Source: Rhodospirillales bacterium (GTDB lineage Bacteria > Pseudomonadota > Alphaproteobacteria > Acetobacterales > Acetobacteraceae). From it: a stretch of 38,857 bases of DNA. Shown piece after piece: positions 1 through 8,295 of this stretch; within the stretch, counting starts at the first letter, position 1; each line of letters begins with the position of its first letter. The position numbers were made by a program, and so were the translations under genes. The stretch lies in NCBI GenBank assembly GCA_025359905.1, contig JANYDF010000045.1:1-38857 (forward strand), read 5' to 3'. Under the pieces are notes generated by a model that saw only the letters and a program-made list of their open reading frames with translations, had not been told where the DNA came from and ran no database searches.

Positions 1-505
1 CCCGACTGGCAAGCCCTGCAACTGGGCGGCGCGCAGATTGCCGCCGGTCACGCGCATGGCGAATCCCAGGCTGGTGCGCGAGATCAATACCCAGCAGGCG
101 ACGATGCCGATCAGCAGGCCGGGGTGCAGGTCGGTGCCGGGCAGTTTGCCCAGCATGTTGGCGTCGCCGATGCTGTAGGTGGACGGCTTGTTCAGGCTGG
201 CCGGGTCGCGCAGCGGGCCTTCGACCAGATGGTTGAACAGCGCGATGGCGATGTAGGCCATCACCAGACTGACCACGGTTTCATTGATGCCGCGCTTGCT
301 GCGCAGCAGCCCGGTGATGGCGATCCAGCCCGCTCCGGCGGCAATGCCTGCCAGCGCCATGGCGATCTGCACCAGCGGCGGCCACGCGCCTTGCAGCGGC
401 AGCGCGATCACGGCGGAGGCTAGACCGCCGCGCAGGGTAGAAGCGGTCCACCTGTCCGGCCTGCGCCGGAGCCGTGGCGGCTGCACCCTGCGCGGCGGCA
501 CTCAC
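1..505 (-). pseudogene. BMP-type ABC transporter permease, 5' end disrupted, 3' end off the window
   Basis: From about position 429 down to the left edge, one minus-strand frame reads as a membrane permease of the BMP/simple-sugar type. It includes the segments RGINETVVSLVMAYIAIALF and LVEGPLRDPASLNKPSTYS, which are characteristic of the permeases that pair with BMP solute-binding proteins. This frame has no credible start: it runs straight back into the stop of the upstream binding-protein gene. A GTG at 505 that overlaps that stop opens a different frame (VSAAAQGAAATAPAQAG...), which looks like a genuine permease N-terminus for about 25 residues and then stops resembling one. The roughly 70–90 residues holding the first membrane helices are absent between the two pieces. 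I infer an internal deletion with a frameshift, or an assembly error. Membrane protein; transport partner of the adjacent binding protein. Confidence is high for the family and moderate for the disruption. Confidence 0.7.
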
Positions 506-1629
506 GACAACGAGCCGATCACGCCTTCGACGAGATAGTTCAGCGATTCGAGCTCGATGGCCGTTTCGGGGTACGCGGTGCCGGCTGGCACCACGGTGTT
601 GCCCTTGTTGTCCTTCAGCGGGCCTTTGATGACCGAGAAGCCGCCCTTCATGATCTCGGCCTTCACCGAATCGATATGCTTGCGCGCGGCATCGGACACG
701 CCAGCGCCGTACGGCGACATCTTCACGAAGCCTTCGGCCAGACCGCCACGGGTGAAGTTCGGCAGCGGCGTATTGCCGGTCATGCCGGCCAGGAACGACT
801 TGTAGACGGTGATCCAGTTCCACTCCGCACCGGTCAGATAGCCCTTGGGCGCCAGCGCCGACTGATTGGCGTGGTAGCCGCAGGTGAAGATGCCGCGCCG
901 TTCGGCGGTTTCCACCAGCACTTTCGGGCCATCGACATGGCAGGTCACCACGTCCACGCCCTGGTCGGCGAGGCTGTTGGTAGCCTCGGCTTCCTTGACC
1001 GGCATCGACCAATCGCCGGTGAAGATGGCCTGGCAGGTGATCGCCGGGTTCACCATGCGTGCGCCGAGCGTGAAGCTGTTGATGTTCAGCAGCACCTGCG
1101 GGATCGGCTTGGCGGCGACGAAGCCAATCTTTTTCGACTTGGAGGCGTAGCCGGCCGCCATGCCGTTGAGGAACTGGCCCATGCCGATATAGCCGAAATA
1201 GCTGCCCGTGTTCATCGGGTGCTTGGCCTTGTTCCACAGGCCGCCGCAATGGCGGAACTGAACTTTCGGATACTTGGCCGCCATGCGCAGCATGTACGGG
1301 TCGAAATAGCCGAAGCTGGTCGGGAACAGCAGCGACGCACCGTCGAGTTCGATCATGCTCTGCATGGTCTTCTCGACATCGTCGGTCTCGGGGACTTTTT
1401 CTTCCTCGACGATCTTCACGCCCGGCATGGTCTTCAGCACGGCGGCGGCTTCGGCGTGCGCCTGGTTGTAGCCGTAATCGTCCTTCGGGCCGACATAGAT
1501 GAAGCCGATGGTCAGGTCGCCCGCGCGGGCCGGGGCTGGGCGGAATTGGCTGCCAACGGCCAGCGCCGCGCCGCCAAGTCCCACGCCTTGCAGAAGCGTC
1601 CGTCGTGTCAGGCCCGAGTACTGCGTCAT
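502..1629 (-). CDS. BMP family ABC transporter solute-binding protein
   Basis: A 375-residue periplasmic binding protein of the BMP (basic membrane protein / PnrA-like) family. The start ATG at 1629 is preceded by GGGGTGA and opens a twin-arginine-type signal (Arg9-Arg10, hydrophobic run, cleavage likely after Ala-Arg-Ala near residue 36). The mature protein begins DLTIGFIYVGPKDDYGYNQA, the usual BMP opening strand and ligand loop. Length is typical of the family. BMP proteins bind nucleosides, purines or related small N-compounds, and the substrate here cannot be read from sequence. The gene sits directly before the permease and divergently from allophanate hydrolase, so a ureide or purine-derived ligand is plausible but inferred. 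No ATP-binding subunit gene is in the window; it may lie beyond the left edge. Confidence 0.9.
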   Translation of the reverse strand: MTQYSGLTRRTLLQGVGLGGAALAVGSQFRPAPARAGDLTIGFIYVGPKDDYGYNQAHAEAAAVLKTMPGVKIVEEEKVPETDDVEKTMQSMIELDGASLLFPTSFGYFDPYMLRMAAKYPKVQFRHCGGLWNKAKHPMNTGSYFGYIGMGQFLNGMAAGYASKSKKIGFVAAKPIPQVLLNINSFTLGARMVNPAITCQAIFTGDWSMPVKEAEATNSLADQGVDVVTCHVDGPKVLVETAERRGIFTCGYHANQSALAPKGYLTGAEWNWITVYKSFLAGMTGNTPLPNFTRGGLAEGFVKMSPYGAGVSDAARKHIDSVKAEIMKGGFSVIKGPLKDNKGNTVVPAGTAYPETAIELESLNYLVEGVIGSLS

Positions 1630-1774
1630 TGCTATCACCCCATCCGCCGGCCGCGATGCCGATCTGGTGAAAGCCACAGCAACGCGTGTGCCACGCCTGC
1701 GGATGGTGCAAACGGCGGCCCGATAGCCGCAAAGCGGGCAAATCGCGCCGCCCTGATGGGCAATAAGCACGTTT

Positions 1775-1786
1775 TGTAATCATACA
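1775..1786. promoter_or_regulatory. Possible operator: TGTA-N4-TACA inverted repeat
   Basis: The 239-base divergent region between the BMP binding-protein gene (start 1629) and atzF (start 1869) contains TGTAATCATACA, a perfect 4-bp inverted half-site pair with a 4-base spacer, in a locally AT-richer patch. GntR-family regulators often recognise sites of this general shape, and ureide-degradation genes are often under such control. No regulator gene is visible in the window, and short palindromes arise by chance, so this is only a candidate shared operator. Confidence 0.25.
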
Positions 1787-1868
1787 GCCGCCGCATGTGC
1801 TGGCGGGGCGCTTGCCGATGCGGAGCTCGCCATGCCAAGCACCAAGGCAAGCGAAGATGAGGTTTCCC

Positions 1869-3563
1869 ATGACCCCGATGGCAGCGGCACAGGCAGCACT
1901 GGCGGCGGATCGCGCGCATGGCGATCCGGCGCTGTGGATCACCCGGGTGCCGGATGCCGCCTTCCTGGCGCGCGCCGCTGAATTGGAGGCCGAGGGCCCG
2001 CTTGGCCGTCCGCTATGGGGCGTGGCGGTTGCGGTGAAAGACAATATCGACGTCGCCGGGCTGCCGACCACGGCGGGATGCCCCGAATACAGCTACATGC
2101 CCAGCCGCAACGCCACCTGCGTGCAGCGCCTGCTCGATGCGGGCGCGATGGTGCTGGGCAAGACCAATCTGGACCAGTTCGCCACCGGACTGGTTGGCGT
2201 GCGCTCGCCGTACGGCGTGCCGCGCAACGTGTTCGATGCGTCGCGCGTGCCGGGCGGCTCATCGTCCGGCTCGGCGGTGGCGGTGGCAGCCGGGATTGTG
2301 CCGGTGGCGCTGGGCACCGACACCGCAGGCTCGGGCCGGGTGCCCGCCGCGTTCGGCAACATCGTCGGGCTGAAGCCCACCATCGGCAGCATTTCGGCCA
2401 GCGGCATGGTGCCCGCGTGCCGGTCCATCGACACGGTGTCGATCTTTGCCGGCAGCGTCGATACCGCACTGGCGGTGGCGCAGGCGATGGCGGCGTACGA
2501 TGCCGAGGACGTGTATTCGCGCGCCGCCCCGTTCGCGCATCTGCGCAAACCGGCTGCCGCCGCCGCGCCGCGCGTAGCGCGTATCGCCGTCGAGGGGCCG
2601 ATGGCCGCCCCATACGCCGCCGCCGCCGCGTTGTTCCCCGGCGAGACCGCCGACATCTCCACGTTCCTTGCGGTTGCTCGCCTGCTGTACGATGGCCCCT
2701 GGGTCGCCGAGCGGACGGCGGCGCTGCGCGAGGTGGTGGAGAACCGGCCCGGCATCGTTTTCCCGGTAACGCGCAAGATTCTGGAAGGCGGACTGGCGCG
2801 CAAAACCGTCGACGCGTTCGACGCGTTCCACCTGCTGGCCAAGGCGCGGCGGGTGGCCGCCGAACTGTTCCGCACGTGCGATGCGTTGCTGCTGCCCACC
2901 ACGCAGCCGTGCCCGACGCTGGCCGAGGTGGCGGCGGACCCCATCGGGGTGAATTCGCGGCTCGGCACCTGGACCAATTTCGTCAATCTGTGCGACCTCG
3001 CCGCCATCGCGGTCCCGGCTGGGATTGGCGCGGACGGGCTGCCGTTTGGCGTCACGCTGGTCGGCCCGGCGTGGTCGGAAGGCCGGTTGGCGGCGCTGGC
3101 CGATATGATTCACCGTCAGTTTGCCGTCACCGTGGGGGCAACTGGCGCCGCGCTGCCGCCTGCCGCAGCCCCGGCGGCGCTGGCGGCGGACGAAACCGCG
3201 CTGTTCTGCATCGGCGCGCATATGTCCGGCTTGCCGCTGAATGGGCAGGTCACCGCTCTCGGCGGCCGCTTGCTGCGGGTGGCGCAGACCGCGCCGCAGT
3301 ACCGGCTGCACGCGCTTGGCAACCGCCCCGGCATGGTGCGCGCGGCGGATGGGGCGGCGATTGCGGGAGAGGTATGGGCGTTGCCCACCGCCTCGATCGG
3401 AGCGCTGCTTGCCCAGGTGCCGCCGCCGCTTGGCTTTGGCCAAGTGACGCTGGACGGCGGGCCGTGCCTTGGTTTCCTCACCGAAGCCGCAGGCGTTGCA
3501 GATGCGCCGGATATCACCCGGTTTGGCGGCTGGCGCGCGTGGCTCGCGGCGGCTGCCGTCTAG
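1869..3563 (+). CDS. atzF: Allophanate hydrolase (AtzF type)
   Basis: A 564-residue enzyme that splits allophanate into ammonia and carbon dioxide, the last step of urea-amidolyase, biuret and cyanurate breakdown. The N-terminal 420 or so residues are an amidase-signature domain: catalytic Lys57 in VAVKDNIDVAG, the GGSSSGS loop at 129–135, and the nucleophile Ser155 in DTAGSGRVPA. After a linker comes the C-terminal domain (about 450–564) specific to allophanate hydrolases, so it is not a general amidase. Start ATG 1869 was chosen because GAGG lies six bases upstream; earlier in-frame starts at 1797 and 1857 lack this. It is divergent from the BMP transporter genes. The related AtzG/E/H genes lie 3 kb away on the opposite strand. 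Confidence 0.93.
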   Translation: MTPMAAAQAALAADRAHGDPALWITRVPDAAFLARAAELEAEGPLGRPLWGVAVAVKDNIDVAGLPTTAGCPEYSYMPSRNATCVQRLLDAGAMVLGKTNLDQFATGLVGVRSPYGVPRNVFDASRVPGGSSSGSAVAVAAGIVPVALGTDTAGSGRVPAAFGNIVGLKPTIGSISASGMVPACRSIDTVSIFAGSVDTALAVAQAMAAYDAEDVYSRAAPFAHLRKPAAAAAPRVARIAVEGPMAAPYAAAAALFPGETADISTFLAVARLLYDGPWVAERTAALREVVENRPGIVFPVTRKILEGGLARKTVDAFDAFHLLAKARRVAAELFRTCDALLLPTTQPCPTLAEVAADPIGVNSRLGTWTNFVNLCDLAAIAVPAGIGADGLPFGVTLVGPAWSEGRLAALADMIHRQFAVTVGATGAALPPAAAPAALAADETALFCIGAHMSGLPLNGQVTALGGRLLRVAQTAPQYRLHALGNRPGMVRAADGAAIAGEVWALPTASIGALLAQVPPPLGFGQVTLDGGPCLGFLTEAAGVADAPDITRFGGWRAWLAAAAV

Positions 3564-3678
3564 TCTGGCCTACCGCATGCGCGCGTATGCGGCGGCGCAT
3601 TCGCGGTTATAGTGCCGCCCGGTTCCGAGCGGCACGGCAAGCTCCTTTGCCGTGCCTGCGCGGGACGGAAGTGTTCTT

Positions 3679-5091
3679 ATGGAACCTGAGCAGCCCAAAC
3701 GAACGCCGTCCGATTCGACCGCGATCCCGCCACGGCCGCCAATCGGCGCCGGGACCGCATTGTTATTGCTGGACGGCGGATTGGCCGTCGTGGTGTGGCT
3801 GGCCGCCACAGTGCTGAGCGGACCAAGCGTGGACCCGCTGGCGTTGCTGCTGGTCCCGGCCGGGTACGTCCTATTCCTTTACGCGCTCGGGTTGCATCGC
3901 CGCGACGCGTTGATGAACCTTGGCCGCTCCAGTTCCCGGGTTCCGTTGGCGGCTGGGCTGGGTGCCCTGCTGGCCTGGGCCATGGTGGCGGTGCTGCCGA
4001 TGTTCGGCGTGCTGCCGCTGCCGCTCATTCCGGCCACGGCGCTGGGATGCTGCGCTGCCGGGCTGGCGGCACGGGCAAGCTTCTCACTTCTGCGCCATCG
4101 CCAGATTTTTCATCGCCGCGTGCTGATTGTCGGCGCCGGTAAGCAGGCTTGGGATTTGGTCTGGTTGCTGCGCAACGAAGGCCGCGCGCTGAACTACGAC
4201 ATTGCCTTCGCCGTGGACAATGCCGCGGGCCTCATTGACGAGCGGTTGGCGGCGGAGCCTGGCAACCACATCATCCCAGCTTCCGGCAGCTATCTGTCCG
4301 TCGCCCGCAGTTTCGGCGCCGATGAGATCGTGGTGGCGCTGGACGAACGGCGCGGCATGCCGGTGCAGTTGCTGCTGGCCTGCCGTACCGCTGGCTTCCC
4401 GGTCACCGAGTACCTGACGTTCCTGGAGCGCGAAATCCATCGCATCGACATCAAGCGGCTGGAATTGAGCTGGCTGCTGTATGCCGACGGCTTCACCTTC
4501 GGGCTGATCGACCGGGGGTTGAAGCGGCTGCTGGACATCGTGGTCAGCGCCACCGTGCTGCTGTTGAGCAGCCCGTTCCTGCTGGCCGCCGCCTTGGCGG
4601 TGAAGCTCGGCGATCGCGGCCCGGTGCTGTACCGCCAAGCGCGGGTGACGCGCGGCGGGCAGGTGTTCCGCATCATGAAGCTGCGCACCATGCGGGTGGA
4701 CGCCGAGCGGCACGGCGCGGTGTGGGCGGCGAAAGCCGATCCGCGCATCACCCGCATCGGTAACTTCCTGCGCCGCACCCGGCTCGATGAATTGCCGCAA
4801 TTGCTCAACATCCTGTCCGGCGACATGTCGTTCGTGGGCCCCCGCCCGGAGCGGCCGGAATTCGTCGCCGGCCTGATCGAGCAACTGCCGCTGTATGCCG
4901 AGCGCCATGTGGTGAAGGCCGGGCTGACCGGTTGGGCCCAGGTGAACTATCCGTACGGTGCGTCGCTCGACGATGCGCGGTCCAAGCTCAGCTACGATTT
5001 ATATTACGTGAAGAACTTTTCCGTGATGTTCGATCTGCTGATCATCATGCAGACCATCCGCGTGGTGCTGTGGCCCGACGGGGTGCGCTAA
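3679..5091 (+). CDS. Polyprenyl-phosphate sugar-1-phosphate transferase (exopolysaccharide initiation)
   Basis: A 470-residue membrane enzyme expected to transfer a sugar-1-phosphate to undecaprenyl phosphate and so start glycan repeat-unit synthesis at the inner membrane. The N-terminal half has several membrane helices (about residues 25–140), then a Rossmann-like CoA-binding-type region (HRRVLIVGAGKQAW). The C-terminal 200 residues are the bacterial sugar transferase domain: membrane-anchoring segment DIVVSATVLLLSSPFLLAAA, then KLRTMR, DELPQLLNIL and SFVGPRPERPEF. The ending with VNYPYGASLDDARSKLSYD resembles the sub-family often linked with PEP-CTERM/exosortase systems. No PEP-CTERM gene is present here. 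Start ATG 3679 has GGAAG seven bases upstream; the longer start at 3652 does not. It is followed 59 bases later by a dehydrogenase gene. Confidence 0.9.
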   Translation: MEPEQPKRTPSDSTAIPPRPPIGAGTALLLLDGGLAVVVWLAATVLSGPSVDPLALLLVPAGYVLFLYALGLHRRDALMNLGRSSSRVPLAAGLGALLAWAMVAVLPMFGVLPLPLIPATALGCCAAGLAARASFSLLRHRQIFHRRVLIVGAGKQAWDLVWLLRNEGRALNYDIAFAVDNAAGLIDERLAAEPGNHIIPASGSYLSVARSFGADEIVVALDERRGMPVQLLLACRTAGFPVTEYLTFLEREIHRIDIKRLELSWLLYADGFTFGLIDRGLKRLLDIVVSATVLLLSSPFLLAAALAVKLGDRGPVLYRQARVTRGGQVFRIMKLRTMRVDAERHGAVWAAKADPRITRIGNFLRRTRLDELPQLLNILSGDMSFVGPRPERPEFVAGLIEQLPLYAERHVVKAGLTGWAQVNYPYGASLDDARSKLSYDLYYVKNFSVMFDLLIIMQTIRVVLWPDGVR

Positions 5092-5150
5092 CCACCGCTT
5101 GACGGCGGCGCTGTTGCCGCCAGACTCCCCGGCAAAACGGGGGAACGGCA

Positions 5151-6212
5151 ATGGCGCGGAAACTGCGCGTGGGCTTCGTGGGACTTGGCCGGGTGTTCGA
5201 TTTGAATGTGCGCGGCTATGCCGGCCACCCCGAAGCCGAGATCGCAGCACTATGCGAGGCCGATCCGGCGCTGCTGGCCCAGCGTGCCGCCGAGCACCCC
5301 GAGGCGCGCGCGACCGCCAGTTTCGCCGAAATGCTCACCTGGGATCTCGACCTGATCGAAATCCTGACGCCGCATCCGGTGCATGAGGCGATGACGGTTG
5401 CCGCCCTGGCCGCAGGTGCCCATGTCAGCGTGCAGAAGCCGATGGCGATGACGCTGCCGGAATGCGACCGCATGATCGCGGCCTCGCACGCCGCTGGGCG
5501 GCGGTTAAAGCTGTTCGAGAATTTTGTGTTTTATCCGCCGCTGATGCGCGCCCGCGACCTGCTGCGCGACGGCGCCATCGGCAAGCCGCTGCACTTGCGC
5601 ATGAAAGTGGTGATGGCCGACCGCTCGCAGGCGTGGCACGTGCCGCCCGCCTCCAGCGTCTGGCGGCACGCGCTGGCCGCCGAGGGGCGCGGCGGGCCGA
5701 TGGTGTTCGACCACGGCCACCACATGATGGCCGTCGCGCTGTGGCTGTTCGGCGACGTGCGCGACGGCTATGCCTGCATCGAGCGCACCGAATCCCCGGC
5801 CGGCATCTACGACGCGCCCGCCACGCTGACTTGGCGCCACCAGAACCCGCCGGTGCACGGCATGTGGGATGTGTCGCTCGCGCTGAACATGACGTTGCGC
5901 ACCGATTACTACGCCGACGCCGAACGCTTCGAGATTCAGGGCGAGGAGGGCATCCTGACCGTGACCCGCTGCTCGGACCGGATGCTCGATGAACCGGTGC
6001 TGACGCTGTATCGCGGCGGCGAGGTGCGCAGCTTCCACAATATCGATAGCGACTGGGCCAATTCGTTCCCGCGCTCGACCAAGCATTTCCTCGACGTGCT
6101 GGCCGGGCGCGAGCCGCAGCAGATCCTGACCGGCGAGGAGGGGCGGCGGGTGATCGCGCTGTACGATATGTTTATGCGCAGCAATGCGGAGAAGCGGGTG
6201 CAATCGCCGTAG
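5151..6212 (+). CDS. Gfo/Idh/MocA family oxidoreductase
   Basis: A 353-residue NAD(P)-dependent dehydrogenase of the glucose-fructose oxidoreductase / inositol dehydrogenase type. The Rossmann nucleotide-binding motif is VGFVGLGRV (residues 7–15). The usual EKP motif reads QKPMAMTL (around residue 95), a Glu-to-Gln change sometimes seen in the family. The C-terminal half contains the expected HGHHMMAVALWLFG segment. The protein would be cytosolic, with a sugar or cyclitol as probable substrate; which one cannot be told. ATG 5151 follows GGGGA at suitable spacing. It probably forms a unit with the preceding sugar transferase and could supply a modified nucleotide sugar, which is inference. Its stop lies two bases from that of the convergent AtzH-like gene. 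Confidence 0.88.
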   Translation: MARKLRVGFVGLGRVFDLNVRGYAGHPEAEIAALCEADPALLAQRAAEHPEARATASFAEMLTWDLDLIEILTPHPVHEAMTVAALAAGAHVSVQKPMAMTLPECDRMIAASHAAGRRLKLFENFVFYPPLMRARDLLRDGAIGKPLHLRMKVVMADRSQAWHVPPASSVWRHALAAEGRGGPMVFDHGHHMMAVALWLFGDVRDGYACIERTESPAGIYDAPATLTWRHQNPPVHGMWDVSLALNMTLRTDYYADAERFEIQGEEGILTVTRCSDRMLDEPVLTLYRGGEVRSFHNIDSDWANSFPRSTKHFLDVLAGREPQQILTGEEGRRVIALYDMFMRSNAEKRVQSP

Positions 6213-6214
6213 GG

Positions 6215-6598
6215 CTACGGCTCCGCGATCACGCTGACATGCGCCGCCACCACGCGCCAGCCTGCGGGGAAGCGCACCCAGGTTTGCATCTGACGGCCGA
6301 TCTTGCCCGGTGCTGACTCGCGGTGAAACAGCGTGCTGGCGGTGGCGTAGTCGCGCCCGAACGTGGTGATGACGGTGCGGGCCAGCGTGCGGGTTAAATT
6401 CACCGGCGAGCGGCCGGCGCGGAAGGCGGCGATTTCGGACGCGCCGTACAGGTTTTCCGCGCCGCCGTAGCGAATGGTTTGTTCGCTGTCCCAGAACATC
6501 GCGGTCAAGCCGTCGACGTCGTTGGTCATCAGCACGTGTTCGTAAGCGGCGAAGGCGGCTTCGACCTCGGCCTTCACCTCGGGAATATCGATCTGCAC
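6215..6598 (-). CDS. atzH: AtzH / HpxZ-like small protein (DUF3225, SnoaL-like fold)
   Basis: A 127-residue protein of the AtzH/HpxZ family (nuclear transport factor 2-like fold), with the family pattern VLMTNDVDGLTAMFW, TIRYGGAENLYG and the closing WRVVAAHVSVI. AtzH is reported as an amidohydrolase acting on 1,3-dicarboxyurea in the cyanurate/biuret route; HpxZ is its oxalurate-pathway relative. Start GTG 6598 lies one base after the TGA of atzE with a GGAGG just inside atzE, indicating translation in one operon. This is the last gene of a three-gene minus-strand operon and is convergent with the dehydrogenase gene. The choice between the two pathway names is open, because the same gene trio occurs in both settings. 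Confidence 0.85.
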   Translation of the reverse strand: MQIDIPEVKAEVEAAFAAYEHVLMTNDVDGLTAMFWDSEQTIRYGGAENLYGASEIAAFRAGRSPVNLTRTLARTVITTFGRDYATASTLFHRESAPGKIGRQMQTWVRFPAGWRVVAAHVSVIAEP

Positions 6599-6599
6599 G

Positions 6600-7985
6600 T
6601 CAGTCCTCCAATACCGGGCGCGGCGCCGCGGCCGCGCCCAGGCGTTCCAGTTCGGCGGCCACTCGCAGCGCCACGCTCTCGCGCCACGGGGCGGCGATCA
6701 CCTGCACCGCAATCGGCAAACCGCCCGGCGGCGTCACCGGTACAGCCACCACCGGCAGTCCGATAAACGAAATCGGCTGAGTGAACACGCCGATATTGGG
6801 CCGCAGCGGCACCTCGACGCCATCCAGCAGGAAGGTTTGCTGGCCAAGCTTGGGGGCGGTGGTCGGCGTGGCCGGGGCAAGCAGCACATCGGCGGTTTCG
6901 AATAGCGCCAGCACCTGATCGCGATACCAGCGGCGGAATTTCTGCGCCTGCACCACGGCGGCGGCCGGGATCAGCGCGCCTGCGAGCAGGCGGTCGCGCA
7001 CGGCGGGATCGAAATCGGCGGCGCGGGCGCGCAATCGCTCCAGATGCAGCGCAGCACCCTCGCTGGCGGTGATGATGTAGGCCGCCGCCCGGGCGCGCGC
7101 CGCTTCCGGCAACTCGACGGTGCGGGCCGCATTCAACGCTTTGGCGATTGCGTGCAACGCCGCCAGCGCCTCCGGGCTGGCGCCGCGCTGGAAATGCCCG
7201 CCCAATACCGCCACGCGCAGCCCGTTCGCTCCCTGGCCGAGCAGCGGCAGCGTGGCTTCGGCGGCGATGTCTTGGCATGCCGGGTCGGCGGCGTCGAAGC
7301 CGGTCATGGCGTCGTAGCTCAGCGCCAGATCCTCGGGGCTGCGCGCCAGCGGGCCGAGATGGTCGAGGCTGGCGACGAACGGAAAACTGCCCGCGCGGGT
7401 CAGCCTGCCATAGGTCGGCTTCAGCCCAAACAGCCCGCAGAAGCTGGATGGCACCCGGATGGAACCATTGGTATCCGAACCCAGCGACAGCGGCACCAGC
7501 CCACCCGCCACGGCGCCGCCGGAGCCGCCGGACGAACCGCCAGTCATCCGCGACAGATCGTGCGGATTGCGCGAGGCGCCGTCGTGGATGTTCTCGCCGG
7601 TGAAGTCGTAGGCGTATTCGCCCATGTTCAACGCGCCGAGCAGCACCGCCCCGGCGGCCTCCAGCCGGGCGATCAATGTGGCGTCAGCGCTGGCGGGCGG
7701 ATGGTCGCGGTTGATCTTGCTGCCGGCCAGCGTGGGAATGCCCGCCACATCGAACAGGTTTTTCACCGCGAACGGCACCCCGGCAAGCGCGCCTTTCACC
7801 GGTGCGGCATCGACGGCGGCGGCTTGCGCGCGGGCGCGCGTGGCGGTGACTGCGGTGAAAGCGTTCAGCACCGGGTTCAGTTTGCCGATGCGGGCCAGCG
7901 CTGCTTCGGTGACGTCGGTGGCGGTGCTGGCGCCGCTGGCGACGGCGCGGGCGGTGGCGGCAGCGGTTGCCCAGGGATTAGGCAT
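6600..7985 (-). CDS. atzE: AtzE-family amidohydrolase (1-carboxybiuret hydrolase subunit / HpxY)
   Basis: A 461-residue amidase-signature enzyme. Visible catalytic elements are Lys75 in PFAVKNLFDVAG, the cis-Ser loop GGSSGGSGG at 149–157, and the nucleophile Ser175 in SDTNGSIRVP. The SFCGLFGLKPTYGR stretch is typical of AtzE/HpxY-like members. AtzE hydrolyses 1-carboxybiuret and works as a heterotetramer with AtzG, whose gene is directly upstream: the AtzG stop and this ATG share one base (TGATG), implying translational coupling and matched synthesis. An in-frame GTG one codon earlier is less likely. Partnership with a DUF4089 gene before and a DUF3225 gene after is diagnostic of the atzG-E-H or hpxX-Y-Z module. 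The allophanate hydrolase nearby favours the Atz reading. Confidence 0.9.
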   Translation of the reverse strand: MPNPWATAAATARAVASGASTATDVTEAALARIGKLNPVLNAFTAVTATRARAQAAAVDAAPVKGALAGVPFAVKNLFDVAGIPTLAGSKINRDHPPASADATLIARLEAAGAVLLGALNMGEYAYDFTGENIHDGASRNPHDLSRMTGGSSGGSGGAVAGGLVPLSLGSDTNGSIRVPSSFCGLFGLKPTYGRLTRAGSFPFVASLDHLGPLARSPEDLALSYDAMTGFDAADPACQDIAAEATLPLLGQGANGLRVAVLGGHFQRGASPEALAALHAIAKALNAARTVELPEAARARAAAYIITASEGAALHLERLRARAADFDPAVRDRLLAGALIPAAAVVQAQKFRRWYRDQVLALFETADVLLAPATPTTAPKLGQQTFLLDGVEVPLRPNIGVFTQPISFIGLPVVAVPVTPPGGLPIAVQVIAAPWRESVALRVAAELERLGAAAAPRPVLED

Positions 7986-8179
7986 CACGCGGCAAACACC
8001 GGCGCTTGGTCGGCGTCATCGGGCAGGCTGAACCCGGTCACCAGGGCCGCCATGGCGAACGAGACCCGCAGATTGGCGCGAATGCTGGCCTGCCACGCCG
8101 GATCGGTGGGAATGCCGAGCAACACCAGCCCAGCCGTGGCGAAGGCGTCCAGCGTTGGATCGTCGAAAGTAGCGGACAT
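7985..8179 (-). CDS. atzG: AtzG / HpxX-like small subunit (DUF4089)
   Basis: A 64-residue protein of the AtzG/HpxX type. It starts MSATFDDPTLDAFATAGLVL and ends with the short acidic FSLPDDADQAPVFAA tail typical of this family. AtzG has no catalytic residues; it wraps and stabilises AtzE in an AtzG2E2 complex that resembles GatCA of the tRNA amidotransferase. Start ATG 8179 is supported by GGGAG upstream and by family length (about 65 residues); the open frame extends to 8275, but the extra N-terminus is unlike the family. It is the first gene of the minus-strand trio. The divergent cupin gene begins 116 bases away, so promoters for both must lie in that gap. Confidence 0.85.
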   Translation of the reverse strand: MSATFDDPTLDAFATAGLVLLGIPTDPAWQASIRANLRVSFAMAALVTGFSLPDDADQAPVFAA

Positions 8180-8295
8180 GGGCGAGCTCCCGGGCAGCGT
8201 GCGCAAATTGCAAAGCACGCGGCGTGCCGGGCCGCGTTGTTGCTGCCCATCGCGGCGGATAGCCTGCCAGTGCAATAAGTCAATGGGAGCAAACC

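Noticed and set aside
281-2071. 596-codon minus-strand frame across the BMP binding-protein gene
   Set aside because: It is out of frame with the clear BMP protein; only its last ~25 codons near 505–430 matter, as the likely original permease N-terminus.
5098-5120. GGCGGC-GCTGTT-GCCGCC hairpin after the sugar transferase gene as a terminator
   Set aside because: Short six-base stem, no T-run, and it lies between genes that seem co-transcribed; GC-rich DNA yields many such stems.
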